Part shown: positions 1-6,491 of the stretch, piece after piece | Position numbering within the stretch: position 1 is the stretch's first letter | How the letters are laid out: each line of letters starts with the position of its first letter | Assembly (NCBI GenBank): GCA_964465125.1 | Contig: CAYXIO010000087.1 | Coordinates: 1-10,768, forward strand | From: CAYOHG01 sp964465125 | GTDB lineage: Bacteria; Planctomycetota; Phycisphaerae; UBA1845; Fen-1342 | Direction of reading: 5' to 3' | Length of the DNA stretch: 10,768 nucleotides | Notes under the pieces: generated by a model | Database searches by the model: none | Told to the model about the DNA's origin: nothing | Seen by the model: the letters and a program-made list of their open reading frames with translations, nothing else | Translations under genes and position numbers: made by a program

Positions 1-24
1 CGAAGAACGCCGCTCCGCGCACTT

Positions 25-152
25 CGTCCCTTCGTCTCTGCGTCTCTGCGTCTCTGCGTCTCTCCGTCTCTTGGTCTCTGCGTCTCTCCGTCTCTTGGTC
101 TCTGCGTCTCTGCGTCTCTCCGTCTCTCCTTCCCTTCGTCGCTCCGTCTCTC
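25..152. repeat. Degenerate 8-bp tandem repeat, consensus CGTCTCTN, with a nested 24-bp period
   Basis: Sixteen consecutive 8-bp units can be laid end to end from 25 to 152. Eleven read CGTCTCT plus one variable base (units starting at 33, 41, 49, 57, 65, 81, 89, 105, 113, 121 and 145). Two begin with G instead of C (73 and 97), and the units at 25, 129 and 137 are more degenerate. The block 57-80 (three units) is copied exactly at 81-104, so a 24-bp higher-order period lies on top of the 8-bp one. Because 8 is not a multiple of 3, the repeat shifts frame with each unit and is not coding. It lies 37 bp beyond the stop codon of the minus-strand amidohydrolase gene, so a read-through transcript would carry a purine-rich GAGACGNA run. 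Similar degenerate repeats are common between genes in some environmental bacteria (from memory). The rest of 1-189 holds nothing I recognise. Confidence 0.9.
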
Positions 153-189
153 TCCCCCTCGACCCCTTGCGCCCTCTGCCCCTGGGTGT

Positions 190-3100
190 TCACTTCGTCT
201 GCGACGGCGGGCCGGCGAGATCGGTCCGTGGCGGAGGCAGCGTCGGCGCCGGGCGTTGCGCAAACCCCGCCGCATCGCGCGTGTGCTTGCTCTCCAGCGC
301 GACCGGCCGGCCGCCAATGAACTCGTACTCTACCCGCGTAGTGGCCCGGCAGGGATGGTCGGTGGTCACGATAACGTTCGCGACCTTGCCCACGTCGAGC
401 GAGCCGAGCTGGTCCGCGACACCCAGAATCTCCGCCGCGGACAGCGTCGACGCGCGCATCGCCGCGTCAGAATCCAGCCCGTGCGAGACGGCCATGCCCA
501 TCTCGAGCGGCAGCAGTTTGGCCAGGTCAGCGCCCTGATGCGCCGCGCAGAACGAGACGCCTGCCTTGCTCATCACACCCGCGGCCTGGTAGCGGCTGTC
601 CCAGGCATCGGACGCGTAAGGCGGCAGCGGCACGTCGGCGGGCATGTCCATCGTGCCCTCATAGATCACCGGCACCTTGCGGGCGGCCAGGAGGTCAGCC
701 AGCTTCCACGCCTCGCTGCCGCCGAGAATCACAGGCTTCAAGCCGAGCGAATCGGCGAATTGCAGCACCTCAAGCATGTGCTTGTAGCCGCCGGCGCGGA
801 ACAGCACCGGCTTGCGGCCCAGCACGTACGGCCGCATCTCCTCGAAGCGCGAGTCGGAGGCGGTGGTCAGCTCGCCGCTGTCGCGCGCGAGCGCGTAGGC
901 GCGCGCATCCTCGAAGAAGCGCCGCAACTCGGCCAGCGAGCGGTCGATCGGCTCATCGGGCTCGGGCTGGTTCGGGTCGCGCCAGGGCTTGTCATCCTCC
1001 AGCAGTCCCTTCGGCCCCTCGCTGGGCAGGTTCACCACCAATCCGACGCGCGGCTCGATCAGCATCTCATCCAGCGTCCAGCCGTCGAGATTGACGAGCC
1101 CGGCCTGACCGCAGACGGCCGGCCCATTCGGAATGACCAGCGCTGAGGTGATGCCCTCGGCGCGGGTCACGTCGACCATGGCGCTGTGCGGATTGAACGC
1201 GGAAACCGCCAGCAGATCAGGCTGATAGGTGCCGGTTTCGGAAGTATCCACCGTGACGCTCACCTGCCCGATTTCGTACAGGCCGACCGTGGTGGCGGCA
1301 TTGATCAGCCCGGGCCAGACGTGCAGCCCCTTGGCGTCGATCACGGTCGCGCCCGGGGGGATCTGAAAGACCTGTCCGACGGCGGCAATGCGGCCGCTCT
1401 CGATGATCAGCGTGCCCTGCTCCATCGCCGGACGGCTGACCGGATGCAGCGTCGCATTCACGATGGCGTAGATGGTCCTGCCGGAGGCATCGCCGTTTGT
1501 GGCAGGTTGTTCCGCTGCGTCGGCTCCGGCCCCCGGGAGCTTGGGCACCGATCCCGAGCCATCGCCGGTGAGATCAATCACGCGAGCGCTGGCCTTGGCG
1601 AACTCGACGGGCGTATGCGCCGGGGGCTGCGGGGAGTCGGCGTCGAAGTCGCGGTGCTGGAAGTAGATTTCGCCCTCGATCAACGTCAGGACGCAGTGCG
1701 AGAATGTGTCGAGCGGGTGACCGTTGTACACCGCGATGTCGCCATCCTTGCCGACCTCGATGCTGCCGATCCGATCCTGCAAGCCGAACATCGTGGCGGC
1801 ATTGAGCGTGACCATTCGCAGCGCCTCGTTGGCGCTGAGGCCGCTGGATCGCATGCACTTCGCGGCCTCCAGGGGCATATGGCGCATCAGCTCGCCGGAA
1901 TCGCTCTTGAGCGTCGAATTCACGCCGCCGCGCAGCAGCATGCCGGCATTCTGCGGGACCGCATCGTAGGCTTCGATCTTGTAGGCCCACCAGTCGGAAA
2001 ACGTAGCCGTCGCGGCGCCATGCCGGGCGATCTCGGGAATGATGCGATACGCCTCGAGGCAGTGGTGCAGGGCCGCGATGCGAAAGCCGAAATCCTCGGC
2101 GACCTGAAACAGGCGCAGGATTTCCTCCGCCCGGTAGGAGTGCGTGTTGACCCAGATGTCGCCGCGCAGGATGTCCGCCAGCGCCTCGCGGCGGAGATCG
2201 CGCCGCAGCGGCGGCGGATTCTTGCCGGCGGTCCGGGCTTCGCGGTCGTCCTTCAGTTCTTGCAGATACCGCCGGCCCGAATCCAGCGCGCGGCGCATGA
2301 CGGTCTCGACGCCCATGCGCGTGCCCGGAAAGCGGCGCGGCGACCCCGAATCCCAGCGATCCTGGTCCATGCCGGGGCGCTTCACGTTTTCGCCCAGCGC
2401 GAACTTGACCGTGCGGTGCTGGTTCGGGAGAACCAGGTCCTCCGCCGGGCGGCCGTACTTCAGCTTCAGCAGCACATTCTGGCCGCCGATGGTGTTCGCC
2501 GAGCCGTGCATGACGTGGGCCGCGGTGCAGCCGCCGGCCAGGGCGAAATACAGGTTCGAATCGTCGCGCCGAATCACGTCCGCCATGCGCACCTCAGGCG
2601 TGACGCTCATGGTCCACTCGTTGACGTCATACGCGGCGATGTGCGAATGCGGATCGAGCACGCCGGGCATGAGGGTGTAGCCGCTGAGGTCGATCGCCTT
2701 GACGTCCGCCGGAGCCTGGAGATCGCGGCCGATCGCCTTGATCTTGCCCGCTTCGATCAGCACGGAGGTGTTTTCCAGGTCCTCTCCAGTGATGGCGATC
2801 ACCGTCGCGTTCTTGAGCAGGACCGTGCCGCCGGTGTGCAGTCGTGGAACGCGGTCGGCCGGCGTTTCGATCGGCCAGGCGGGTACATGCGCGCGCACTT
2901 CCACCAGCGGCGACCTCGCGGCCTCACCGCTGACCGGCGTCGCAGCAGCGGGAGGAGCGCCGGCCGACTCCGACTGGCTTTCCGCCGACTCCGTGGCGGC
3001 AACCGCGCCGCCTTCTTCCGTCCGCTGCCCGGCGGGCTCGCGCCGCTCCGCCGCATCCGTGCGATACTCGCGCCCAGCGACGATCACGCGCGTGATTTCC

Positions 3101-4467
3101 GCGTCCTTGTCGCCCAGCGGCCCGTTGAGCATCGTCAGATGGGCGCGCATCCCGACGCGAACCCGGCCAAGTTCATTTGAAACCCCCAGCAACTCTGCGG
3201 GCGTCGTGGTCAGGGCGCGCAGCGCCGCGTCCGGGCTCAGACCGGATTCCACGAACGCCTGCACGCATTGCAGCGCCCGCTCCGGCTTCTCCATGCCGGT
3301 CGAGCTGAAGCACCAGCGGACGCCCGCCGTTTCGAGCGCCTGCGCAACGCGCTCGCGCTCGCTGCGCCAGGTCTTCGCCTCGTCGTACGCGCGCGACGGA
3401 TAGAACGAGCGTTCGTCCCAGGCCTTGCCGTAACCCTGCTGAGGGACCGGCGGCTCAGTCAGCGCGGCGACGTCAACCTTGTACTCGCGCGCGGGCTTGG
3501 GCAGTTCAAGCGAAAGCACCACCGGCACATCCGCGGCCTTGAGCTTCTGGGCCAGCCGGTCGGCCTGCCGCCCGCCGACGATGATCGGCTTGAGCGCGAA
3601 TTCGCGCGCCAGCATGAGCACGCGGTCGATTTCGTCGACGTTGTCCGCCGCCCAGAACACGCGCTGCTCGCCGCGCAGCATGGGCTGGATGAGCTCCAGG
3701 TCGGGATCGAACGGCAGCTCGACCGAATCGGCCAGCGGCGCTCCGGCGCTCGCGCGCCAGCGGGCGGTCTCGGCGTGCCAGCGTGCGTCTTCGAAAAACT
3801 GCCGCAGATGGGCCATGACGCCCAGAAGCGTCCCGGGGTAGCGCCCGCGAACGAGCAGATGTCGCCGCGGCGTCGCGAAGGACGCGGCCTGCCCGACGCC
3901 GCCGGCCAGCACGCTCGACCGGACCGGCTCCTCGCCGAGCGAAATCAGGCTGGCCCGGCCCGCGAGGATCGCGTTGGGCGGCGCCAGCAGTGCCGCGGTG
4001 AACCCTGCCGCGCGCATGTCCTTGAACGTCTCCGGCTCGATCTTGAGGAACTCCTCCACCCGCCGGCGGACGTGAATTCCGCTGCGATTGGCCGCGACCG
4101 TTGCCACCTGCGCGTTTTCAGAGATGTCCGGAAAGCGCCCTTCGACGTTCTTTTCGTGATCCTCGCCGACCTCCTGATCCTGCACGCCGACGCGAGTGAA
4201 GCCGTCGACGAAGCCCGCGTAGACGAACTGCCCGCTGCCGTCGATCACCCGAGCGCCCGCAGGCGCGACCGCACCCTCTCTCGCCGCCTCGATGCGCCCG
4301 TTACGGATTACGATCGTCGCATTCTCCAACGGCGGCGCCCCGGGCTCGGCAAGGACCGTCGCGCCGCGGATCACAAGCGGTAGATCGACTTCCGGCCGCT
4401 CCACCGCCGCAGCCAGGGTGAGACCGGTTGCCATGAGACCAACGCAGCCCACGCAGAGGGTTTTCAT
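190..4467 (-). CDS. Secreted triple-module amidohydrolase (inactive-active-inactive), 1425 aa
   Basis: Exported protein of the imidazolonepropionase-like amidohydrolase superfamily. Residues 1-21 form a Sec signal peptide: Lys2, a hydrophobic core, then Ala-Ala-Ala. The ATG at 4467 was chosen for this signal and a GGGG stretch about 10 bases upstream; the frame stays open to 4791 but that extension is Arg-rich and overlaps the symporter. Three modules follow, each with a beta-sandwich start and a barrel: about 28-469, 549-941 and 999-1404. Module 2 has the metal site: His607-Ser-His609 in a PGVLDPHSH context, His776, His801/His802 and Asp856, plus Lys688 next to Gly-Glu-Asn. Module 1 has Asp88-Gly-Phe-Thr-Arg and module 3 Asn1056-Ala-Ala-Thr-Thr where His-x-His belongs, so both are probably catalytically dead. 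Modules 1 and 3 resemble each other (FFEDAR at 224 and 1184; LKPIIVGG at 292, LKPVILGG at 1243). Linkers 470-548 and 942-998 are rich in Ala, Glu, Ser and Pro. Substrate unknown. It follows the symporter gene by 158 bp, possibly in one operon. Confidence 0.9.
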   Translation of the reverse strand: MKTLCVGCVGLMATGLTLAAAVERPEVDLPLVIRGATVLAEPGAPPLENATIVIRNGRIEAAREGAVAPAGARVIDGSGQFVYAGFVDGFTRVGVQDQEVGEDHEKNVEGRFPDISENAQVATVAANRSGIHVRRRVEEFLKIEPETFKDMRAAGFTAALLAPPNAILAGRASLISLGEEPVRSSVLAGGVGQAASFATPRRHLLVRGRYPGTLLGVMAHLRQFFEDARWHAETARWRASAGAPLADSVELPFDPDLELIQPMLRGEQRVFWAADNVDEIDRVLMLAREFALKPIIVGGRQADRLAQKLKAADVPVVLSLELPKPAREYKVDVAALTEPPVPQQGYGKAWDERSFYPSRAYDEAKTWRSERERVAQALETAGVRWCFSSTGMEKPERALQCVQAFVESGLSPDAALRALTTTPAELLGVSNELGRVRVGMRAHLTMLNGPLGDKDAEITRVIVAGREYRTDAAERREPAGQRTEEGGAVAATESAESQSESAGAPPAAATPVSGEAARSPLVEVRAHVPAWPIETPADRVPRLHTGGTVLLKNATVIAITGEDLENTSVLIEAGKIKAIGRDLQAPADVKAIDLSGYTLMPGVLDPHSHIAAYDVNEWTMSVTPEVRMADVIRRDDSNLYFALAGGCTAAHVMHGSANTIGGQNVLLKLKYGRPAEDLVLPNQHRTVKFALGENVKRPGMDQDRWDSGSPRRFPGTRMGVETVMRRALDSGRRYLQELKDDREARTAGKNPPPLRRDLRREALADILRGDIWVNTHSYRAEEILRLFQVAEDFGFRIAALHHCLEAYRIIPEIARHGAATATFSDWWAYKIEAYDAVPQNAGMLLRGGVNSTLKSDSGELMRHMPLEAAKCMRSSGLSANEALRMVTLNAATMFGLQDRIGSIEVGKDGDIAVYNGHPLDTFSHCVLTLIEGEIYFQHRDFDADSPQPPAHTPVEFAKASARVIDLTGDGSGSVPKLPGAGADAAEQPATNGDASGRTIYAIVNATLHPVSRPAMEQGTLIIESGRIAAVGQVFQIPPGATVIDAKGLHVWPGLINAATTVGLYEIGQVSVTVDTSETGTYQPDLLAVSAFNPHSAMVDVTRAEGITSALVIPNGPAVCGQAGLVNLDGWTLDEMLIEPRVGLVVNLPSEGPKGLLEDDKPWRDPNQPEPDEPIDRSLAELRRFFEDARAYALARDSGELTTASDSRFEEMRPYVLGRKPVLFRAGGYKHMLEVLQFADSLGLKPVILGGSEAWKLADLLAARKVPVIYEGTMDMPADVPLPPYASDAWDSRYQAAGVMSKAGVSFCAAHQGADLAKLLPLEMGMAVSHGLDSDAAMRASTLSAAEILGVADQLGSLDVGKVANVIVTTDHPCRATTRVEYEFIGGRPVALESKHTRDAAGFAQRPAPTLPPPRTDLAGPPSQTK

Positions 4468-4625
4468 CGCTGCACTACCCCGTGTTGAAGATGCGCGCCG
4501 GCGTCGAGATGGCCGCCCCGGCGTCGCGTTCCGGAGTGTAGCGAGCCTACGGGTGAGAATCGACCGGCGCCCAGCGTCGCGGAAAAGCGCGGCGGGAGAT
4601 CCTGCGGCTCTGATGACGCGTCCGC
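4468..4625. other. Spacer between symporter and amidohydrolase genes
   Basis: This 158-bp non-coding stretch lies between two minus-strand genes. A 5-bp inverted repeat (4617-4621 with 4628-4632) spans the symporter stop codon, but no T-run follows it on the minus strand, so I do not call a terminator. A TACACT hexamer on the minus strand has only a poor -35 partner (TCGATT, 17 bp upstream). The spacing permits either co-transcription from the symporter promoter or a weak promoter of its own. Nothing else stands out. Confidence 0.5.
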
Positions 4626-6281
4626 TTACGCGGCGCGCTGCCTGGCGCGCTCGACGGCGGCCGCCGGCGTGCGAAAAAGACCGCCGACGGACAGTGTGGC
4701 GAGCGCGCCGATCAGCGCATACCAAGTGAATTCGATCCGCGGCCAGCCGGAGGGCATCGACGGCGCCGCCGAAGGCCATACATAATCGCACAGGTCAAAG
4801 AACCGCCCGCTCGCGACGAAGATCGTCACCAGCCCGACCGTGACGGCAATCAGGTTCCCGGCGTCCGAGCCGCGCGAGCGCGTCAGCATGCCCAGCAGAA
4901 ACACGCCCAGCATCGGGCCGAGGATGTACCCCGCGATGCCCAGCGCGACCGGAATGATCGTCAACCCGGGGTTACGCACGTTGGCCCACGCGAACGCCAC
5001 CGCGATCAGCACCATCAGCAACGCGAACAGCGCCGTGAAGACCCGCGCCGCCGAAACCTGATGGCGATCGCTCCGCTGGCGCGCGAAGAACGGAATGTAC
5101 CAGTCCTTGGTGGCGGTGGTGGCCAGCGCGTTCAGTGCGGCACTGAGCGAGCCCATCGCCGTCGCGAACACGCCGGCCAGCACGAAGCCGCGCACGACCA
5201 CCGGCATGACCGACAGGATGTACACGCCGAAGACGTCGTTCGCCTTGGCCGGCCGCAGCTCCGGCCGCAGCTCGTAGTACGCGATCAGCAGTACGCCGAT
5301 GAACGTGAACGCCGTTGCGATCGGCACGTCCAGCAGGGCAGCGGTGATCAGCGAGCGGCGCGCCTTGCGATGATCGCTGGCGGTCAGCAGCCGTTGAACC
5401 ATGTCCTGGTCGGTGCCGAAGGCCGCCATGTTCAGGAAGGTGGTTGCGATCAGCGCCGCGGGCAGCGTGTACTTGCTTTCGAGGATGTGCCAGAGCGTCT
5501 CGAACAGGCTGGCGTCCGGCGGCAAGCTCTCGAAACCGGTCAGGAAGTAGCCGTCGGTGCGAGTCATCTCGGGAACGCGTTGCCCCAGCGCCCCGAACGC
5601 GGCCAGCGGTTTGCCGTCCCCGATTTCCAGCAGCAGCGTCACGATAGCCACGATCGCGCTGGAGAACATGAGCGTCGCCTGAATCACGTCCGTCCAGATC
5701 ACCGCCTTGATGCCGCCCAGCATCGTGTAGGCACACGTGACCGCGGTCAGCGTCAGAATCGCCCACGCATACGGCTGCCAGGAGTCAAGCTGCTGATACT
5801 GCACGCTTTCGCGCTCGACGAACAGGCGCCACGCGAGCACGAGCACCAGCGAAGGCACGTAGAGCCGCACCCCCGACGCCAGCACGCGCATCAGCAGGAA
5901 AAGTGCGGAGACGTAGTTGCGCGACATCGGTCCGAAGCGGATCGCGAGAAACTCATAGACAGTGAACACCCGGAACGTGTAGTACGGCTTGAGGAAGATG
6001 TGCCCCACCAGCACGCGCCCGAGGATCAGCCCCGCGGTGAGCTGCACATAGGTCAGCCCGCGCGTCGCGTAGCCCTCGGCGGGAGCACCGAGGAACGTCG
6101 CGGCGCTGGTTTCGGCGGCGATGATCGAGGCCATCACGGCCCACCACGGAATCTGGCGGCCGCCCAGGGCGTAGTCTTCCAGATTGCGCTCGCGCCGGCC
6201 GGCGAACAGCCCGACCGCCGTAATCCCGGCGAAATACGCCAGGATGATCGCCCCGTCGATGATGAGCGCCGCTGTATCCAA
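4626..6281 (-). CDS. Sodium:solute symporter (SSS / SLC5 family), 551 aa
   Basis: Inner-membrane carrier that couples inward Na+ movement to uptake of a solute; the substrate cannot be told from sequence. The length is normal for the family. The first helix spans about residues 6-27, followed by the short charged loop GRRERNLEDYALGGR and the family-typical segment AETSAATFLGAP (56-67). Many further hydrophobic segments give roughly 13 predicted helices. The helix that carries Na2-site residues in SSS proteins reads AMGSLSAALN with Gly377-Ser378; many family members have two hydroxyl residues there. It is followed by ALATTATKDWY, another family-like stretch. The start is TTG: it is the first possible start after an in-frame TAG about 36 bases upstream, and it gives the expected family N-terminus, with no ATG until residue 50. 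The amidohydrolase gene lies 158 bp downstream on the same strand, suggesting a functional pair. Family assignment is firm; the exact start is fairly sure. Confidence 0.92.
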   Translation of the reverse strand: MDTAALIIDGAIILAYFAGITAVGLFAGRRERNLEDYALGGRQIPWWAVMASIIAAETSAATFLGAPAEGYATRGLTYVQLTAGLILGRVLVGHIFLKPYYTFRVFTVYEFLAIRFGPMSRNYVSALFLLMRVLASGVRLYVPSLVLVLAWRLFVERESVQYQQLDSWQPYAWAILTLTAVTCAYTMLGGIKAVIWTDVIQATLMFSSAIVAIVTLLLEIGDGKPLAAFGALGQRVPEMTRTDGYFLTGFESLPPDASLFETLWHILESKYTLPAALIATTFLNMAAFGTDQDMVQRLLTASDHRKARRSLITAALLDVPIATAFTFIGVLLIAYYELRPELRPAKANDVFGVYILSVMPVVVRGFVLAGVFATAMGSLSAALNALATTATKDWYIPFFARQRSDRHQVSAARVFTALFALLMVLIAVAFAWANVRNPGLTIIPVALGIAGYILGPMLGVFLLGMLTRSRGSDAGNLIAVTVGLVTIFVASGRFFDLCDYVWPSAAPSMPSGWPRIEFTWYALIGALATLSVGGLFRTPAAAVERARQRAA

Positions 6282-6283
6282 TT

Positions 6284-6316
6284 GAGCTGACCCAGCTCCG
6301 CGCGAGTTTCGCGGAG
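6284..6316 (-). promoter_or_regulatory. Two overlapping hairpins in the symporter leader covering a possible ribosome binding site
   Basis: Read on the minus strand, CTCCGCG (6316-6310) pairs perfectly with CGCGGAG (6302-6296) across a 7-base loop. A second inverted repeat, GAGCT (6298-6294) with AGCTC (6288-6284), has a 5-base loop. The two share the GAG at 6298-6296, so they cannot form together. That GAG belongs to GGAG, the only purine run resembling a Shine-Dalgarno site before the TTG start, although it lies about 14 bases from it, further than usual. The pairing is directly visible. A regulatory role is inference, and short stems arise easily in GC-rich DNA. Confidence 0.35.
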
Positions 6317-6477
6317 TCTAACGGCGGATGCCCTTGCACTGGCGCGGTCGAGCTGAAATCCGGCTCGGCCGACGGTCAAAATCGGTATAGTGAGGAGCGC
6401 GGGCTCTCAACGATCCGAGTGGGCTCGTCCGTCATTCGTCCGACCGCGTTGCCACGGCCCGGGACACAGCGCCTCGC

Positions 6478-6483
6478 AGGGAG
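6478..6483 (+). promoter_or_regulatory. Ribosome binding site of the propeller/dockerin gene
   Basis: AGGGAG ends 8 bases before the ATG at 6492, ideal spacing. It decides the start in favour of 6492 over in-frame codons further upstream (the frame is open from 6390), because translation from here also begins directly with a signal peptide. Confidence 0.75.
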
Positions 6484-6491
6484 AACGGGTA

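Larger units (their letters stand above)
6282..6491. promoter_or_regulatory. Divergent intergenic region between symporter and propeller/dockerin genes
   Basis: This 210-bp spacer must hold the start signals for both divergent genes. On the plus strand TATAGT at 6386-6391 is a good -10 match, but no acceptable -35 lies 16-18 bp upstream. On the minus strand TTGACC (plus 6374-6379) is a good -35 match, but the hexamers 15-18 bp further on are poor -10 elements. I therefore place no promoter exactly. The part next to the symporter holds two overlapping inverted repeats, listed separately. Confidence 0.4.

Noticed and set aside
25..152. Possible CRISPR array
   Set aside because: Units are 8 bp with no spacers, so this is a simple tandem repeat.
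71..538. Plus-strand frame through the 8-bp repeat giving a Ser/Leu/Arg-rich repetitive peptide
   Set aside because: It is a translation of the non-coding tandem repeat continued antisense to the amidohydrolase gene; such peptides are common database artefacts.
1186..3180. Long open frame of 664 codons on the plus strand opposite the amidohydrolase gene
   Set aside because: Rich in Arg, Ala, His, Gln and Asp with no domain, signal or membrane segment. It is antisense to a well-supported gene and typical of false frames in GC-rich DNA.
4468..4791. In-frame upstream extension of the amidohydrolase gene overlapping the symporter 3' end
   Set aside because: The extension is Arg-rich and would bury the signal peptide that begins at 4467.
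5061..6290. Open frame of 409 codons on the plus strand opposite the symporter gene
   Set aside because: Composition dominated by Arg, His, Gln and Glu, no family features, and antisense to a clear membrane transporter.
6386..6391. TATAGT as the promoter -10 of the propeller/dockerin gene
   Set aside because: No acceptable -35 hexamer at 16-18 bp and no extended -10, so it is mentioned only within the intergenic entry.
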